Below are positions 61,000 to 64,000 of a DNA stretch of 64,000 nt, one piece after another. The DNA comes from Burkholderia puraquae (GTDB taxonomy: Bacteria > Pseudomonadota > Gammaproteobacteria > Burkholderiales > Burkholderiaceae). The first letter of the stretch is position 1; every line of letters begins with the position of its first letter. The stretch covers positions 475,207 through 539,206 of the forward strand of contig NZ_NBYX01000002.1 of assembly GCF_002099195.1 (NCBI RefSeq), read 5' to 3'. The notes under the pieces are model-generated. The model saw nothing but the letters and a program-made list of their open reading frames with translations. It had not been told where the DNA came from and did not search any database. A program made the position numbers and the translations under genes.

Positions 61000-61701
61000 T
61001 TACCGGCCGGTGCCGGTCAACACGCCCGCTTCACGCGCACGCTCGATGTCGGGGCTGCGATACGCGCGCTCCGGAATCTCGGCGAGCCGCGACGCATGCA
61101 CCTGCCCCGGCGCCAGCCCGTAGAACTTCTGGAAGCTCATGATCAGCGGCGACCACTTGTCCGGATCGATGCGGTCCGCGTGGCCGTCCATCAGCAGGTC
61201 GGGATGCACGTGCACGCGCCGGATGCGCAATTCGAACACGCGGATGTTGCCGCGCACGTCGGGCGCCTCCTCGCCGATCCCGTGCGCGGCCGCGACGACC
61301 GCCTCCATGTGCACCGGGCATTCGAGCGCGCGCGGCGGCGCGACGGTTTGCGACGCGGCTTCGGTGAGCCCGGCCGTGCCGAACTTGTCGGGTTCGTACA
61401 CGTAGCCCTTCGCGCGCTTGCCGTCTGGCACCGGGTAGGTGCCCGTCGTGCGCGCGATCCGGTCGACCGCATCCGCTTGCGCCGACGACGGCAGGTTCAG
61501 CACGCATTCGCCGGTGCGCAGCAGGTTGCGAGTGGTCTGCGAACTGGCGGCGATGCCGATCACGCCGCGCCAGCCGAGCCAGAACGCGGACGAGATCGGC
61601 GCGAGATTGGCCGTGCCATCCTCGTTCAGCGTGCTGACCAGCACGACGGGCGTGCCGAAATAGAGGATGTTCGGTTCGGTGACGCAATGCGGGGCATTCA
61701 T
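61000..61701 (-). CDS. Flavin reductase-domain protein
   Basis: This is a 233-residue FMN-binding split-barrel protein (YFGTPVVLVSTLNEDGTANLAP shown here in two parts: VVLVSTLNEDGTANLAPIS; GIAASSQTTRNLLRTGECVLNLP). It belongs to the flavin reductase/DIM6-NTAB group. It may supply reduced flavin or reduce another substrate. Start at 61701. A GGATCAG-N8-CTGATCC dyad lies 20 nt upstream. Confidence 0.88.
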   Translation of the reverse strand: MNAPHCVTEPNILYFGTPVVLVSTLNEDGTANLAPISSAFWLGWRGVIGIAASSQTTRNLLRTGECVLNLPSSAQADAVDRIARTTGTYPVPDGKRAKGYVYEPDKFGTAGLTEAASQTVAPPRALECPVHMEAVVAAAHGIGEEAPDVRGNIRVFELRIRRVHVHPDLLMDGHADRIDPDKWSPLIMSFQKFYGLAPGQVHASRLAEIPERAYRSPDIERAREAGVLTGTGR

Positions 61702-61720
61702 GGTCGGCGCCTTCGGTGAG

Positions 61721-61742
61721 GGATCAGTCCGCATGCTGATCC
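61721..61742. promoter_or_regulatory. Inverted repeat before the flavin reductase gene
   Basis: GGATCAG-N8-CTGATCC, perfect 7-bp arms, 20 nt before the ATG at 61701. Candidate operator. Confidence 0.45.
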
Positions 61743-61929
61743 TGTCGCGGCGGCGCGGCGCTCCGAATCTTGTCGTGTCATTCCGGAAGGGGCGCGGAGG
61801 CGGCGTGTGCGTCGGCCGAACCCGCCGGCACCGCGCGCGCTTTTCCGCTACAGTAAGAGATCGCAGGCCGCATCCGCTGCATCACACAGGCGCGTGCTGC
61901 CATGTTCCGCCAACGCACACGAGGGCCTG

Positions 61930-62256
61930 ATGGATACCGAGCAACGCTACACCGCCAACGCGCCGACGCGCGCGGAAGTCGACGCACTGGGCGGCGCAAC
62001 CGTCATCGAATTCGGCGCGAACTGGTGCGGGATCTGCGCGGGCGCGCAGCCGGCGATCGTGGCGTCGTTTTCCGCGCATCCTGCCGTGCGGCACCTGAAG
62101 ATCGAGGATGGCCCGGGCCGCCCGCTCGGGCGCTCGTTCGGCGTGAAGCTGTGGCCCACGCTGGTGTTCATGCGCGACGGCGTCGAAGTCGCACGCGTCG
62201 TGCGCCCTGCCGATGCGAAGCAGATCGAAACGGACGGCTTCGCCGCGCTGGCCTGA
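61930..62256 (+). CDS. Thioredoxin-family protein
   Basis: This is a 108-residue cytosolic thioredoxin with active site WCGIC in FGANWCGICAG and cis-Pro segment KLWPTLVFM. Disulfide reductase or redox relay. It starts at 61930 and its stop codon is 10 nt from the YjbQ-like gene, an operon. Confidence 0.9.
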   Translation: MDTEQRYTANAPTRAEVDALGGATVIEFGANWCGICAGAQPAIVASFSAHPAVRHLKIEDGPGRPLGRSFGVKLWPTLVFMRDGVEVARVVRPADAKQIETDGFAALA

Positions 62257-62266
62257 GGTGACGACG

Positions 62267-62686
62267 ATGCAACAGGCGATCACGCACATCGGCATCGACA
62301 CGCGCGGCAGCGGCCTCGTCGAATTCACGATGCAGGTGCGCGCATTCGTCGACCAGCAAGCGATCCGCACCGGCCTGCTCACCGTGTTCTGCCGCCATAC
62401 GTCGGCGTCGCTGCTGATCCAGGAGAATGCGGATTCTTCCGTGCAGCGCGATCTCGAACGCTACTTCGCGACGCTCGCACCCGAGGACGCCACGCGCTAC
62501 GAGCACGACACCGAAGGGGCCGACGACATGCCGGCGCATCTGCGCACGGCGCTCACGCAGGTGCAATTGTCGATCCCGGTCGAGCACGGGCGCATGGTGC
62601 TCGGCACGTGGCAGGGAATCTACCTGTTCGAGCATCGCCGCGCGGCACACCGGCGCGATATCGTGCTGCATCTGATCGGCGAGTAA
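62267..62686 (+). CDS. YjbQ-family protein (secondary thiamine-phosphate synthase-like)
   Basis: This is a 139-residue YjbQ/UPF0047 protein: GLLTVFCRHTSASLLIQENA and the His-rich end WQGIYLFEHRRAAHRRDI. E. coli YjbQ has weak thiamine-phosphate synthase activity; the true role is unsettled. Co-transcribed with the thioredoxin. Confidence 0.9.
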   Translation: MQQAITHIGIDTRGSGLVEFTMQVRAFVDQQAIRTGLLTVFCRHTSASLLIQENADSSVQRDLERYFATLAPEDATRYEHDTEGADDMPAHLRTALTQVQLSIPVEHGRMVLGTWQGIYLFEHRRAAHRRDIVLHLIGE

Positions 62687-62730
62687 GCGGGCGCACGCGG
62701 CAGCAAGCGGCACATCGCCGGCGCGCCGGC

Positions 62731-64000
62731 TCAGGCGAGCAGCTTCTCGACGAGTGCGCCGAGTTCGCGCAGGTGGACGGGCTTCGGCAGGAATGCGTCG
62801 AATACCTGCTGGTTCTCGCGCAGCGCGGCCGATTCATACGCGCTGACACCGAGGATCGCCGGATGCCGGCCGTCGTCGTCGGGTACTGCAACCGCGCGAA
62901 TGCTCCGCGCGACCTCGAAGCCGCTCAAGTCCGGCAACTCGAGATCGAGCACGACGATGTCGTAATGGCTTGCACCGAAGCGTGCGACGCCTTGCTGCCC
63001 GGTGCCGCACAGATCGGCGTCGATGCCGAGCGCCGACAGCATCGCGCCGAGCGTTTCGCGTGCGTTGTCGTCGTCGTCGACCACCAGCGCGCGCCGGTCG
63101 CGATGCGCGACCGCGTGCGGCAGCGCGGGCGCATCGGCGGCTGCGTTGCCGGCGGTGTCGATGCCGGGCACTTCGGCCGGCAGCGTCACGACGAACTCGC
63201 TGCCTTCGCCCACCGTGCTGCGCACGTCCACATGCCCACGCAGCGTCGTGACGATTTCGCGCACGACGGCGAGCCCCATGCCGATTCCGTCCACGTGCAG
63301 CCCGACCGCGTCGTTCGCGCGATAGAACGGCTCGAAGATCTTCGACAGGTGCGGCTTCGCGATACCGGCGCCCGTGTCGCGCACGGCGATCTTCAATTGC
63401 TGGCCGGCAGGCGCGTCGGCGAGCGTGATGGATACGTCGATCGATCCGCCGAGCGTGTACTTGACCGAGTTCTCGATCAGGTTCGACAGCACCTGGCGCA
63501 GCAGCTTGCGATCGGAACGGATCTCGAGGCCGTGTGGCTCGACCTGCTGTGCAACCGCGATCCGCTTGGCCGCGATCTTCTCGCGCAGCGGGTCGAGCAC
63601 TTCGGCAAGCAGCGACGCCATGCCGACGGTTTCCCGTTCGGCGAGGCGCTTCGTCGAGCGCAGCTTGATGTAGTCGGTCAGGTCCTTGACGAGCGCTTCG
63701 AGCGACAACGCGGAATTCTGCAGCCGCCGGATCGTCTTCAGGTTCGCGTCGGACTGCGGGCGTGCGAGCAGGATTTCGACCGATCCGCAGATCGCCTGCA
63801 GCGGCGTGCGCAACTCGTGGCTGACCATCCCGAGGAACGCGTTTTTCGCCTCGATCATTTCGAACGCGCGGTCGGACGCCTTGCGTTCGGCGTCGAGCGC
63901 CGCGTCCTGCCGTTCGAGCAGGTCGTCACGCGTGCGCATCGTATAGAACAGCAGCAGGAACAGTGCGCACAGGATCACGCCGAGCACGATGCCGAGGATC
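62731..64000 (-). CDS. Hybrid sensor histidine kinase, C-terminal part
   Basis: About 422 residues are visible; the N-terminus lies beyond the right edge. A membrane helix (ILGVILCALFLLLFYTM region) leads to HisKA (FLGMVSHELRTPLQAICGSV, phospho-His in SHELRTP) and HATPase (NLIENSVKYT, GIGMGLAVV). A C-terminal receiver has Asp in IVVLDLELPDLSG. It should phosphorylate a partner or its own receiver. It may pair with a regulator outside the window. Confidence 0.9.
   Translation of the reverse strand, partial: ILGIVLGVILCALFLLLFYTMRTRDDLLERQDAALDAERKASDRAFEMIEAKNAFLGMVSHELRTPLQAICGSVEILLARPQSDANLKTIRRLQNSALSLEALVKDLTDYIKLRSTKRLAERETVGMASLLAEVLDPLREKIAAKRIAVAQQVEPHGLEIRSDRKLLRQVLSNLIENSVKYTLGGSIDVSITLADAPAGQQLKIAVRDTGAGIAKPHLSKIFEPFYRANDAVGLHVDGIGMGLAVVREIVTTLRGHVDVRSTVGEGSEFVVTLPAEVPGIDTAGNAAADAPALPHAVAHRDRRALVVDDDDNARETLGAMLSALGIDADLCGTGQQGVARFGASHYDIVVLDLELPDLSGFEVARSIRAVAVPDDDGRHPAILGVSAYESAALRENQQVFDAFLPKPVHLRELGALVEKLLA

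Noticed and set aside
1..64000. Insertion sequences, prophage, tRNA or rRNA genes
   Set aside because: No transposase, integrase or phage structural motifs and no tRNA- or rRNA-like sequence recognised.

Overview
The window is high-GC DNA typical of Burkholderia, and its content fits the Burkholderia cepacia complex, probably chromosome 2. The order trimeric autotransporter (TAA) - OmpA-like lipoprotein - two LuxR-type regulators - second TAA - hybrid kinase - OmpR-type regulator resembles the TAA cluster I remember from B. cenocepacia (around BCAM0219-BCAM0228). That match is from memory and was not searched. No rRNA, tRNA, CRISPR array, intact insertion sequence or prophage was seen.

Region 1 (1-17.3 kb) is an adhesin and signalling locus. 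It holds the 3' part of one giant TAA, an OmpA-domain lipoprotein, two convergent NarL/LuxR-type response regulators, and a complete TAA with an extended signal peptide and six 384-bp tandem repeats. A hybrid histidine kinase with receiver and HPt domains follows. Last is an OmpR-like regulator whose receiver lacks the phospho-acceptor Asp and the conserved Lys. The promoter region of the complete TAA holds three inverted repeats that could be operators.

Region 2 (17.3-23 kb) carries a FixL/FixJ-type two-component pair, an outer-membrane beta-barrel protein behind a perfect 24-bp palindrome, two transthyretin/HIUase-fold proteins (one Tat-exported) and an unknown membrane-anchored protein.

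Region 3 (23-32 kb) is mixed metabolism and transport: a MarC-family protein, a GlcG/HbpS-like protein, a voltage-gated-type K+ channel, an exported cupin, an isochorismatase-family hydrolase with a divergent LysR, a membrane-thioredoxin fusion, an unknown protein, a methyltransferase and a GNAT acetyltransferase.

Region 4 (32-64 kb) is a series of small accessory operons, many with a divergent regulator: an ABC exporter; aldo/keto reductase with LysR; ArsR with a PLP decarboxylase; TetR with a DUF4336 protein; a DUF2306 protein; a cupin; two tandem GH92 mannosidase lipoproteins; ArsR-rhodanese with an MFS-SDR pair; surE; azlCD with Lrp; a LysE exporter; an FSR-like MFS with a PanE-like reductase and LysR; a flavin reductase; thioredoxin with YjbQ; and a second hybrid kinase cut by the window end.

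The most novel signal is a promoter element repeated four times between 17.4 and 29.2 kb. It is an 18-bp palindrome close to AATCAGACYSGDCTGATT, always exactly 21 nt upstream of a -10-like hexamer, so it centres near -42, the usual class II activator position. In three cases it drives a short intergenic transcript of about 75-85 nt that ends in an intrinsic terminator and contains a CU-rich anti-Shine-Dalgarno-like segment. In the fourth it sits directly on the K+ channel gene, whose mRNA would be nearly leaderless. This looks like a small regulon of paralogous sRNAs (or leader attenuators) under one dedicated activator.
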